Assembly (NCBI GenBank): GCA_944990035.1
Contig: CALYLX010000126.1
Coordinates: forward strand, 1 to 64,000
DNA from: Clitopilus passeckerianus
Taxonomy: Eukaryota; Basidiomycota; Agaricomycetes; Agaricales; Entolomataceae
Length of the DNA: 64,000 nt
Reading direction: 5' to 3'
The translations under genes were made by a program, and so were the position numbers. Positions 55,151 through 64,000 of this stretch are shown here, piece after piece (position 1 is the first letter of the stretch; the number at the start of each line of letters is the position of its first letter). The notes under the pieces were generated by a model. The model did not search any database and had not been told where the DNA came from. It was given only the letters and a program-made list of their open reading frames with translations.

Positions 55151-58100
55151 TCATGAGGGTTTGGGCCGCTTGCTCTGAAGAGTGGCAGAACAGTGTAAAT
55201 TTGCCCCTGCCTGTTTAATTGCTACTGCTTCAAGCAGAACTAGGATTTCCCGTTTATTGCTGCATCCGCTTTGAAGTGTGATATCGCGGGCCGTCAGAGA
55301 ATAAGGGGCAGGACAGTCTTCGCATGCCGTAGTCCGAGCCATCACGTCGACATGGGGGTGGTTCAAAAGGAGTCGAACAACAGACTCGTGTCCTGATTTT
55401 GCTGCAAGGTGGAGAGGTGTTCGTCCATGGCAGTCCCGGGCATTAACGTCTGTACGCGGGTGACCAAGCAGGAGCTGGACGACCTTTCTGCGTCCCCTTT
55501 GGCAAGCGAAATGAAGAGCAGTGCGGCCCCCGTTGTACACTGCAGCGACATCTACATGTGGATGCTTCAACAGACGCTGAACCACTCCTGCCTGACCTCT
55601 CTCAGCCGCAATGGTCAGCGCAGTCGAGCCATTGCGACTTCGTGCGTTGACCGCGATCTTTGAAGCGGCGAGGAGGAGTTTGACCACACCCTTGTGGCCA
55701 TGCATAGACGCGAACATTAAAGCAGTCCAACTATATGGCCCTGCTTTGTTGATCTCTATTCTCTTGGAGTCGAGGAGTATCTGTACGACGCCCTCGTGGT
55801 TGTTCCTGCATGCATACATGAGGGCAGTCCATCCATCTTTTCCTTCCTGATCGACCTCGGTTCGTGGGGCGTCAAGGAGAAGCTGTACAACTTCCTGGCG
55901 ACCCCGCTCGGAGGCTAGCATAAGAGCGGTCGATCCGTACTTGTCCCCAATGTTGGGGTTGGTGTGTGGAGAGCCAAGGAGCCGTTGGACCACATGCTTG
56001 TGACCGTTCTGAGAGGCAAGGATCAGTGCCGTCCACCCATAATTATTCTTGATGTTGGCATTGATTTGGGGGGAGTCAAGTAGTAATTCGACCACTGGAT
56101 CGTTACCGTACTCAGATGCAAGCATCAGAGCCGTCCACCCGTCATAATCCTGGGCGTTAACGTCGATGTGGGGGGAACCAAGGAGTAGTCGGACCACTGG
56201 CTCATGACCATGCTCGGATGCAATCATCAGAGCTGTCCAACCCCACTTATTCTTGATATTGCCATCGATTAGTGGTGAGCCAATGAGCATTCGGACCACT
56301 TCCTCATGGCCGTGATGAGAGGCTCGTGTTAGAGCGGTACCCCTCCTACTTCCATGATTTGCATCAATTGCAAATGAGCTTAGGAGCAAGCGGACCACTC
56401 GAACATGGCCGGCCTCAGATGCAGCCACGAGGGCAGTCTCTCCATCATTGTCCTGGAAATTGACTTCGATTGCTGGACTATCCAAAAGAAGCTTTACAAT
56501 TGGCTCGTGACCCTTTTCAGAGGCATGTAGAAGAGCCGTCATTCCCCAAAGATCTCGATAATTTATATCAATCCCAGTAGGCTCTTCAGCCATGGGCGGC
56601 GACTGGGCTGGGTGGCCCTCGACATGTGTGGGCTTATGACAGTGGGTGTCATAAGTAAGGAGCGTCTGGACAACCTCTACGTGGCCCATCTGCGAGGCGA
56701 TGATGAGGGGTGTTTCTCCTTCATTATTTGGAACGTTTACACCGATTTTATTGGTTCCGAGCAATAACTTGGCGGTTTGAGTACATCCACCCATGGCTGC
56801 ATAACCGAGAGGAGTCCATCCAAATCGTGATTGCTGAGGGTAAAATGTAGGGGCATCGATCAGCAGCGACAATAATCCATGGAGAGCTGCAAAGTGTGTA
56901 AGGCTGCCGAAATCGAAATATGCATGACCCCTTCGCAATGATGTTTTCACGTACAGGAGCAGGATTGTATGTCGTTGAGAGATAGTATGTCGAAGGCTAT
57001 CGGAAATACGACCATGATATTCCGAAACTGATCGAGAGGTGTGATGGCCAAGATAGCGGTGAGCATAGTCACCAAAGGGCCAGCAAGCGCCAAAAACTGG
57101 AGGCTGCCAGTTAAAATCTGCATTCAGGAGTTCGGCCCCAGAAATATTGATATAAACTATACAGGCCTCAGCAAGCATAGTATGCGGTTGACTGAAAATC
57201 GTCGTGTTTTTAGAAATGAAGAAATCGTGAGTTGTATAGTCTGGTGAACTTGATCAATGATTCATAACAGACGCAGGAAATGCTGCCACGCACGGATGAG
57301 CCGGACGGTCTCGTTTTGAGTTTCAATCGTTAACAAACCAAAGCAGACGGAGACCAGAGTGCTTTCGCTCGTCATAGCCTCGGGATCGAGCTCGGTAGAT
57401 GTCAAATTAACGGATAATGCGTGCAGTAATTCGTCGACTTTGAGAGTCCGGGCGGCATGGGTGACCCACAAGATGGCACGAAGAGCCAAAGACTGCTCTT
57501 CATCGTCTTGACTTTGGATGCGGCTTACGGTTAATTCGTACATGCCAAACAACGTCCTCGGGAGTCGGTCGATAGCATCTCGTAAACTCTTGATGGTAGT
57601 AACGCTTCTAAGAGCGGAAAGCTGAAGAGCAGCCAGGAGAAACCTGAATGGTACACCGTGTAAGACGATCGAACGAGGGAATATGATTGCGAACATACAT
57701 TCCATCGGAGGTTTTCTTGATCTTTTCAGTGATTTCTGTCATGATATCCTTGTTTATTAGGAGCGACTTCAGCTTCGGTAGACGATGAAGCTCCCGCCGG
57801 ATGAAGGTGTCGAAGTCCGCAGTCGGTGCCCGTAAGTTAAGACTTGCCGCCGGCAAGGGCAACGAAGTTGGTCGTGACGTCAAGAATAGAGACTGCTTGA
57901 GAGCGACGAGGAGCTCCACGATTTCATGACGAACATCGTCATGCAGCTCGTCTAGAGCATCCAATGCAATGAAGACTTGAGAAAACCTCTTGGTGGCGTG
58001 CTGTAGAGCTTGGTAGACCTCCGATTGCGAAGGCGTCGTGTTTTTCTTCACGCAGGGTTTGTACAGGATATCTGTGACGTGATCGAAGACGGGAGGGGAA

Positions 58101-58805
58101 TGCTCGACAAATTGCCTCAAAAGCGAACGCAAAATCTGGACCACAGAGAGTTGATCTTCGAACCGACAGTATACGAAAACGAGTGCGGTATTGGGACGCT
58201 CGGCAACCCAGTTTTCGAGATAGTTGACGACCACAGACCTAAATAGATATGCTCCGTCAGCATCTAACATGCCAAAATGCAGTGCTTCCTACGTTAAACA
58301 CGTCTTCCCGGCACCCGCTAGGACCGCGTCAGCGTGTGGCCAATAAATAAAGCCTGCTGAGAACTTACGTATTCCCGTTCCCCACAATGTGCTCCCAGGG
58401 ATCTTGAGCAAGTCTTGGAATTCCTTCGTCTCAAGGATCCACGTTCCGGTACCAGGAGTGACCTTTTCGTATGTATCCTTCTGGATTGCATGAAAGCTGA
58501 TGCTGGAGACCCAATTAGCGACCGTATGGATATCTATTCACAGCGACTTCAGATGAGCGAACGCGTTACGCCAAAGAACGATGCTTACCGGCAACAGGCT
58601 CACTAGCTTGTGGATGAGAATGATGCACTACATTGTTCGTGAACGAGAGGTTTCCTCCCACTGTAACGGTGCTTGACTGGAGTGTCGTTCCCGCATGGGC
58701 TGACATGGGGTGTGCCGCCTGTGTTGTAGGAACGCGATCACAAGTATGATCTAACTTAATACGCTTTGGATTGCGAGTGCTTTCAAAGGGTCTGGATGGG
58801 TGCAT
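55151..58805 (-). CDS. NACHT-ankyrin repeat protein (fungal NLR-like)
   Basis: The first in-frame ATG is at 58805 (MHPSRPFESTRNPKRIKLDH). An N-terminal segment includes STVTVGGNLSFTNNVVHHS. After the intron at about 58534-58588 come NWVSSISFHAIQKDTYEKVT and FQDLLKIPGSTLWGTGIPGA. The P-loop GIPGAGKTCLTS is rebuilt by two introns (about 58319-58366 and 58238-58291). NACHT features follow: NTALVFVYCRFEDQLS, QVFIALDALDELHDD (Walker B) and LFLTSRPTSLP (sensor). Splicing the intron near 57230-57284 gives VRLIHYTTHDFFISKN. About 14 ankyrin repeats of about 33 residues fill the C-terminal 600 residues, many nearly identical (GWTALMLAS, VVRLLLGSPHIDVN). Such fungal NLR-like proteins act in non-self recognition and regulated cell death, but a role for this one is inferred. 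Confidence 0.87.
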
Positions 58806-58966
58806 AATGGCGAGATAGTCGTTGCCGCGTCGGTGAAGTGAGGAGAGGGTAGTCTCATGGCTGTACACAGTTTTCCAGGCACTGCAGATGGCAGTCGGAC
58901 TCAGAGCGCAAAACTGTCCAGGTGTCCCGGCGAAGCGCTGAACCCCGGTGAGATCACATCGCTTTT
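58806..58966. other. Short spacer between the NACHT-ankyrin gene and the next minus-strand gene
   Basis: Its right end belongs to a segment that recurs at about 62660-62885. Confidence 0.35.
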
Positions 58967-59850
58967 CTATCGTACATCAGCTGAGCACAGGTACATCTTT
59001 CGTCGCATCCCACCTAGGCCTATTGTGCGCTGTACATGAGAAAGAATCGGTATCGCTATCACCACGAACGACCCATGCGGCTTAGGATATTTGTTATCTC
59101 CCCCTCCCAGTGGGTCTGGATCAACTCCACACTCGCGCAACACCACATCATATCTACAGCCTAGAATGGCAAAGCACGTCTTCATATACTCATGAAGCTT
59201 TTCACAATTCTGGTGAAGCATGGGCCGATTCCAGACTGGATCCCTATCCACCGCCACCACAAATTGATTAAATATCCGACCAATAGCAGGCGTGGACCTG
59301 TCGGATTCCATGTACCACATAATCTGCTTATATGCAGACGTCTCGAGGTAGCGCCCATCGTCGAGTATGCCAATTGCCGTACAGAAGTTGAGAGAGACAT
59401 AGGAAAATAGGGTAGAGTATATTATGCGTGAAAACCCAAGGTTCCAGCTCTGGCCCATAGTTATCAGGCTTCGTATTGGTGTATTGGGGTTACGGCCTAG
59501 AATTAAGAGTGGAGAAAGCTGGCTATTGAGGATAAGAACCTCTATCCTGCTCCCAATACCACAACTGTTGGTTCTGGTCGTTCGGGGCGTCCGTGTCATC
59601 GTAAGGAAAACTTTCGAATTCCTAATATCTGTCCCGCAGCCCATCAGAGAATATGAGGCCGTCGGCAAAAGGTTGAGGGTCCCCGTCGTATTTTTCCCTT
59701 TCCGCTGAAAATATTTGAGATCCTGCTCCTGGGATGGACGGTGGCCTGGCCAAAGGCCAGTAACGTGGGGAGTGAAATTGGGGTTATCGCGAACGAATTT
59801 GTAGTTTGACGCTAACTTGTTCCACGGGATGTTGTGCTCTTGATGCACGG
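58967..59850 (-). CDS. Hypothetical gene, exon structure unresolved
   Basis: The minus strand is open across most of this region. It reads IPWNKLASNYKFVRDNPNFT, PHVTGLWPGHRPSQEQDLKY and, in another frame, DAPNDQNQQLWYWEQDRGS. Later come YKQIMWYMESDRSTPAIGRI, FNQFVVAVDRDPVWNRPMLH and VVLRECGVDPDPLGGGDNKY. The frame changes imply introns, but I could not place them all, and no ATG start is evident (an acceptor-like tcccag precedes the first exon). The composition is that of a soluble protein and the family is unrecognised. DNA at its 3' end is duplicated 3.7 kb away beside the P450 genes. Confidence 0.35.
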
Positions 59851-60303
59851 CTGGGATGGATAGTCAATGCGGACGAGAAGTTGTCTGTGAACGTTTCTCG
59901 TGACCTGACTCAGACTCAGAGCCTCATTCTGCCACTCGTCGTCCATCGGACCCGTTCCCATCGCCATCGTATTTCAGTCTGATTATCCACCGTCGTACAT
60001 TTGTGCACCCGCATCACCATGAATGAGGCAACACTTTGCATGAAATTAGCCATACCGCACAATGCGGAACTTTGACGCCCAAGTATTTATGGGATCACCG
60101 AGTCCGTGGGAACGATTTAGCTAAGCGCCATTGTAGACGCCCATAAATGCTTCCGTTTCTTGGCAGACACTTGTCCGCCGCAGATCACCCTAACGGCCGC
60201 ACATGAAGGAATTGACACGCCCGAGTGCGGACCATCGAATATGAATACCAGTGCTATCCATGCCACTTAATACAACTCAAAGTTGCCGGATTTCACCACC
60301 AAG
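59851..60303. other. Divergent spacer, promoter of the first P450 gene
   Basis: 450 bp between a minus-strand hypothetical gene and the P450. No specific element was recognised. Confidence 0.4.
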
Positions 60304-62581
60304 ATGCCAGTATTCGACACAGTGACGATACGACTTGAAGACCTCTCCCTCATGCCAACCCAGCCTCTGGTCCTCATCGCAGCTGGCGTTTTCGTTTGGG
60401 CAGGGTACAAGCTCGCTCTTTATGGCCAGAGAGAACCTTACCTCCCTCCTGGGCCTCCAACGAAGCCGCTTGTTGGGAATATACTTATGTTGGCGAAGAA
60501 GGGTAGTCATTTTCAGTGAGTAATGGAATCATCTCCTTGCCTCAGAAGCTGACTGTTCTCCTCGCCCGCCCTCTTTAGGTTCGCAGAATGGGCCTCCCAA
60601 TACGGCGACATATTCAGCCTAAAGCTGGCGCACAAGACGCTTGTCGTCCTGAGCTCGTACGAAGCAATTCACCACGTAATGGAGAAGAACTCCGCCTTCT
60701 CTTCAGACCGACCTTCTGTGCATATCGAGGATCGGATTGGGGGGCAGAATAATAACGTCGCTCTGTACGTCTTACGAGTCTCTTCTTACTAGTCCTATCA
60801 TCTAACATTTTTCTATGTTCATTGTTCCATTAGGGCTCGATATGGTACGTACTCCTCGCACCAAGACCTATCTAGACTTTAACTCTCACATACCACTACT
60901 CGTACGACCACCAGGCGATAGATGGCGCTCCCTCCGGCGCGCAGCTCAACAAGTCCTCTCTTCTCACGCCTGCAGATCCCACCTCGGGATCCAACAAGCA
61001 GAAAGCAACCAACTTATGTACGATATTCTCAAGTCACCCGAGGTACGTCCTTCTCTGCAATACACTAATACCCCTGATACTACTCTGCTACCTAGGACGT
61101 CCGTACGCACCTTCGCCGTACCTCAACCTCCGTCATCAACTCCGTAATGTTCGGCCTCCGCTTCCCCACACCCTCCTCCCCCCTCTACCTCTCCTTTTGG
61201 CGAATGGTCGAGCTCGCCATGCTTCTCTCCTCCCCCACCGAACACCCGCCCGTCGATCTATTCCCCTTTTTGAAACATATACCTGAGAGGTGGGCAGCGT
61301 GGAAAGGAAAATGCAGGGAGTTGAAGGAGAAGCACGGGAGAGTGTTGGGAGAGATGTTGAAGCCTGTTGAGGAGAGGTTGGAGAAGGGGGTGGGGAATGG
61401 GGCGTTCATGGAGGAGGTATATACAAGGGCGGGAGAGTGGAACTTGGATCGTGATGCGTTGCGGTTTGTTTTCTCCCTTTGTCTGGGTCAGGATCTGTAC
61501 TGATTGACTCTTTCACAAATAGGTCATTCGGCTACGTGATGATGGTTGCAGGCGCCGAAACCACCTCGACATTCCTACAGCTATTCGTCCTCTGCATCGC
61601 TGCCCACCCGGAGGTTTTGCCGAAGCTGCATGAGGAGATGGATAGAGTCGTTGGGACCGATAGGGTACCAGAGTTGGATGATTTCGAGAATTTGCCGTAT
61701 TTGAAAGCTGTTGTTGCTGAGGTGCGTTTTGAGCCATTTATTACGAAACCGTTTTCCTGAGAAGGAATTCTGCGATTCGGTAGACCACCCGATTCCGACC
61801 CGTCCTCCCACTTGGCATCCCACATGCTGCAATTGAAGATATCCAGTACAAGAATTATGTTATCCCTAAAGGAAGTATCATCTTCCAGAATAGTTGTGGG
61901 CCCTTTTCCTCCTCACACATCTAGAGGAATGCGCTGATAGAGATTCTGTCGGCAGGGAGCACATTCCGCGATCCAAATCTATTCAAGGATCCAGATATGT
62001 TCAACCCCGAGAGGTTTATCGAGCAGCCAGAGCTGCATAAATATCCTGATTATGCGTTTGGGTCTGGGAGGGTAAGTCTTCCGTATGCTAGGGTCTTCGA
62101 GAAACAGAGTCTAACAGGCCTTTTAATTGATCTAGCGTGCATGCGTGGGCATACATCTAGCTCATAGCGCCATCGTGAGTACATCTTCTATCTGCGGTGG
62201 TTCAAAAGACGAGAGAGCTAATTATTACGGCGAACAGAAAATCAACGCGATGAACCTCGTATACTTCTTCAACATCTCCAAAGCGCTAGATGCGGACGGG
62301 AACACTATAGAGCCGAATCTTCATATCTGCAGAGAGGTATATTGATTCTTCCCTTCTCACTCCATTCGAATAAACGTCGTGGTATACTGACACTAATTGG
62401 CTCGTAGGGTCTTGTACAAACTCCTGAGGAAGTCAACGTCTCAATCAAGCCGCGTAGCGCACATCATGTGGAGGTGCTGAGGAAGGCGTTTAGAGATTCG
62501 GAGGAGGCGTTTACGCCGTTTGAGTATAATTTGGACGAGGAGGAGAGAAGGAGTGCGAGGGAGGTGAGGAAGGCTGCTTGA
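60304..62581 (+). CDS. Cytochrome P450 monooxygenase (copy 1)
   Basis: A microsomal heme-thiolate monooxygenase. The ATG at 60304 precedes a membrane anchor (PLVLIAAGVFVWAGYKLALY) and a proline hinge (LPPGPPTKPLVGNILML). About ten introns interrupt the gene. One exon of only 11 nt (about 60835-60845) is needed to read VALARYGDRWRSLRRAAQQV, the C-helix WxxxR. The I-helix has MMVAGAETTSTFLQLF. The ExxR motif (AVVAE-TTR) is restored by an intron at about 61723-61786. QNSWSTFRDPN follows, then FNPERFIEQPELHKYPDYAF and the heme loop FGSGRRACVGIHLA with the axial Cys. All key residues are present, so it is probably active, in specialised metabolism or detoxification. Substrate unknown. Related to OrdA-like basidiomycete P450s by overall style. 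Confidence 0.9.
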
Positions 62582-62639
62582 GTCGTGTGTATTGGAGAAA
62601 CTCGAAGTTATTTTTGGACTCTGTAATGACGAGCAAAGG

Positions 62640-62885
62640 TCAAAGCATAGACGAATTTAGTGTTGAACGCCGAGCGCTGAACCCCAGTGAGATCAATTGA
62701 ACTGTGCGATTTGGATTAGGCGCTGTATATGGGCTATTTTACACAGGTACAGAATTGGGAACGACCCATACAAGTTAGGATATTGCTAGTTTCTCCCTCC
62801 AACCAACCCTGCTCCACCCTCGCGCAAAACAACATCACATTTGCAGAGAACGGCAAAGCAAGCATCATTCATACGGCTCATCGCG
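62640..62885 (+). repeat. Diverged copy of the segment at about 58930-59175
   Basis: Matching pieces in the same order and orientation are gcgctgaaccc-gtgagatca, gcgctgta-atg, gaacgacccat, ttaggatat and ctcgcgcaa-a-ca-catcat, followed by gaa-ggcaaagca. The segment covers the 3' end of the minus-strand hypothetical gene at 58967-59850. Here it lies in the gap between the two convergent P450 genes and encodes nothing intact. Confidence 0.7.
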
Positions 62886-62934
62886 GGGAGAACTCTACAA
62901 CGTAAGAAACCCTCTAACCACATCTCCAAACTTC

Positions 62935-64000
62935 TCAAGCACCCCGCCTCATCTCCCTCGCCTCCCTCCTCTCCTCCTCCCCCAAATTATACTCAAACGG
63001 CCTAAACGCCTCCTCCGAATCTCTAAACGCCTTCCTCAGCACCTCCTCATGATGTTTGCTGCGGGGCTTGAGGGAAACGTTCACTTCTTCCGGACTTTGT
63101 ACGACACCCTAAAGCAGTGCCAGCCGATTAGCATTGACGATTACTGGAGTGAAAACGGTGAGAAAGGATCAATGGTGAACGCACCTCTCGACAGAAATGA
63201 AGATTCGGCTCTATGACGTCTCCGTTCGTATCTAGGGCTTTGGCGATGTTGAAGTAGTAGACGAGGTTCATCGCGTTGAGTTTCTATTCGCATTCGTCCC
63301 AATTAGCTCTCTCTTTCTCCCCAAACCACCACATAAGAGAGATACTCACAATAGCGCTATGAGCCAGATGTATACCGACGCATGCACGCTAGATCGAACA
63401 AAGGGCCGTTTAGACTGTAATTCTCGAAGGAAAATCCAGACATGCGAAAGACTTACCCTCCCAGACCCAAACGCATAATCAGGATACTTATGCAACTCCG
63501 GCTCCTCCACAAACCTATCCGGATTGAACCTCTCCGGCTCTTTCCATATATTCGAATCGCGGAACATGCTCCCTGCAAGACCAATCTTATCAGTTCCATT
63601 CCCCCTGACCTCCAGATGTATATGGGGGAAAATAAAGGGAAGGGAGACGTACAGCTATTCTGGAATATAATACTCCCCTTCGGAATAACATAATTCTTAT
63701 ACTGAATATCCTCAATCGCAGCATGTGGGACGCCGAGTGGGATGACGGGTCTGAATCGGGTGGTCTATCGTCCAAAGATCACACAAATCCCAATCAGTTC
63801 CACGAGGCCTTCCCTTCAACAGAAGAGAGAAACGCACCTCAGCAACAACAGCCCTCAAATACTCCAACCTCTCAAAATCGTCCAACTCAGGTCCCCTATC
63901 CGTACCCACGACTCTATCCATCTCCTCATGCAGCTTCGGCAGGACCTCCGGGTGGGCAGCGATGCAGAGGATAAAGATTTGTAAAAAGGTCGAGGTCGTT
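62935..64000 (-). CDS. Cytochrome P450 monooxygenase (copy 2, cut by the window edge)
   Basis: The C-terminal half of a close paralogue of the neighbouring P450, on the opposite strand, so the two genes converge. From the right edge it reads TSTFLQIFILCIAAHPEVLP, HEEMDRVVGTDRGPELDDFE, then the ExxR motif (AVVAE-TTR) rebuilt by an intron. RFRPVIPLGVPHAAIEDIQY, QNSWSMFRDSNIWKEPERFN and the heme loop FGSGRRACVGIHLA follow. The C-terminal exon includes EEVNVSLKPRSKHHEEVLRK, ending REMRRGA at 62935. Intron positions equal those of copy 1. No frameshift was seen, so it is probably functional. The N-terminal half, including the membrane anchor, lies beyond 64000. Confidence 0.9.

Noticed and set aside
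58200..58270. Apparent start codon of a separate ORF at 58270 in the NACHT gene
   Set aside because: The codons before SVVVNYLENW lie in an intron; splicing joins them to the P-loop exon, so this is not a separate gene.
1..64000. Transposable elements, CRISPR arrays, prophage or bacterial operons
   Set aside because: No transposase, reverse transcriptase or integrase frames, no long terminal repeats seen by eye, and the gene structure is fungal throughout. Very old or short elements could be missed without a computed self-comparison.

Overview
This is a stretch of nuclear genome from a filamentous basidiomycete, most likely an Agaricomycete. Genes are split by many short GT-AG introns (about 45-60 nt), spacing is tight, and both strands are used. 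Several families look like mushroom-lineage expansions: a kinase-like gene, multi-pass membrane proteins, and a NACHT-ankyrin protein with the N-terminal sequence style common in these fungi. No virus, transposon ORF, CRISPR array or bacterial-type operon was recognised. Coordinates of multi-exon genes below are start-to-stop spans, and internal splice sites were read by eye. || Layout, 0-15 kb: a partial gene runs off the left edge. It is followed by NAT3 (NatB catalytic subunit, with an apparent frameshift), IML1 (GATOR1/SEACIT), a decayed lineage-specific gene, a kinase-like gene and a micro-exon-rich disordered gene. || 15-27 kb: a PNS1/SLC44 choline-transporter-like gene, two related multi-pass membrane proteins, an intron-containing tRNA-Gln(CUG), two related small secreted proteins, and the tRNA 2-thiouridylase SLM3/MTU1. 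|| 27-33 kb: the most unusual region. A full-length CENP-C/Mif2 gene is flanked by two partial Mif2 paralogues. The upstream one keeps only the N-terminal homology block. The downstream one keeps only the cupin domain and has a new C-terminal tail. A kinase-gene fragment copied from the 10.6-11.9 kb gene lies inside the array. || 33-48 kb: a large disordered protein, the TRF4-type non-canonical poly(A) polymerase, a divergent metallo-beta-lactamase-fold hydrolase, a third membrane protein, a secreted amidohydrolase and a small Cys4 protein. || 48-64 kb: a region of local duplication. Two paralogous small alpha/beta-barrel-like proteins flank an intact SGNH/GDSL esterase. The AP-2 mu subunit gene separates that esterase from a truncated pseudogene copy of it. 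Then come a NACHT-ankyrin (NLR-like) gene, an uncertain gene whose 3' end recurs 3.7 kb away, and two convergent cytochrome P450 paralogues, the second cut by the window edge. || How the genes relate: housekeeping genes (NAT3, IML1, PNS1, SLM3, MIF2, TRF4, APM4) alternate with fast-evolving accessory genes, and most anomalies are local duplications followed by domain loss. Several conserved genes show reading-frame breaks or introns of only 41-44 nt. Some of these may be indel errors in the assembly, so they should be checked before any biological interpretation.
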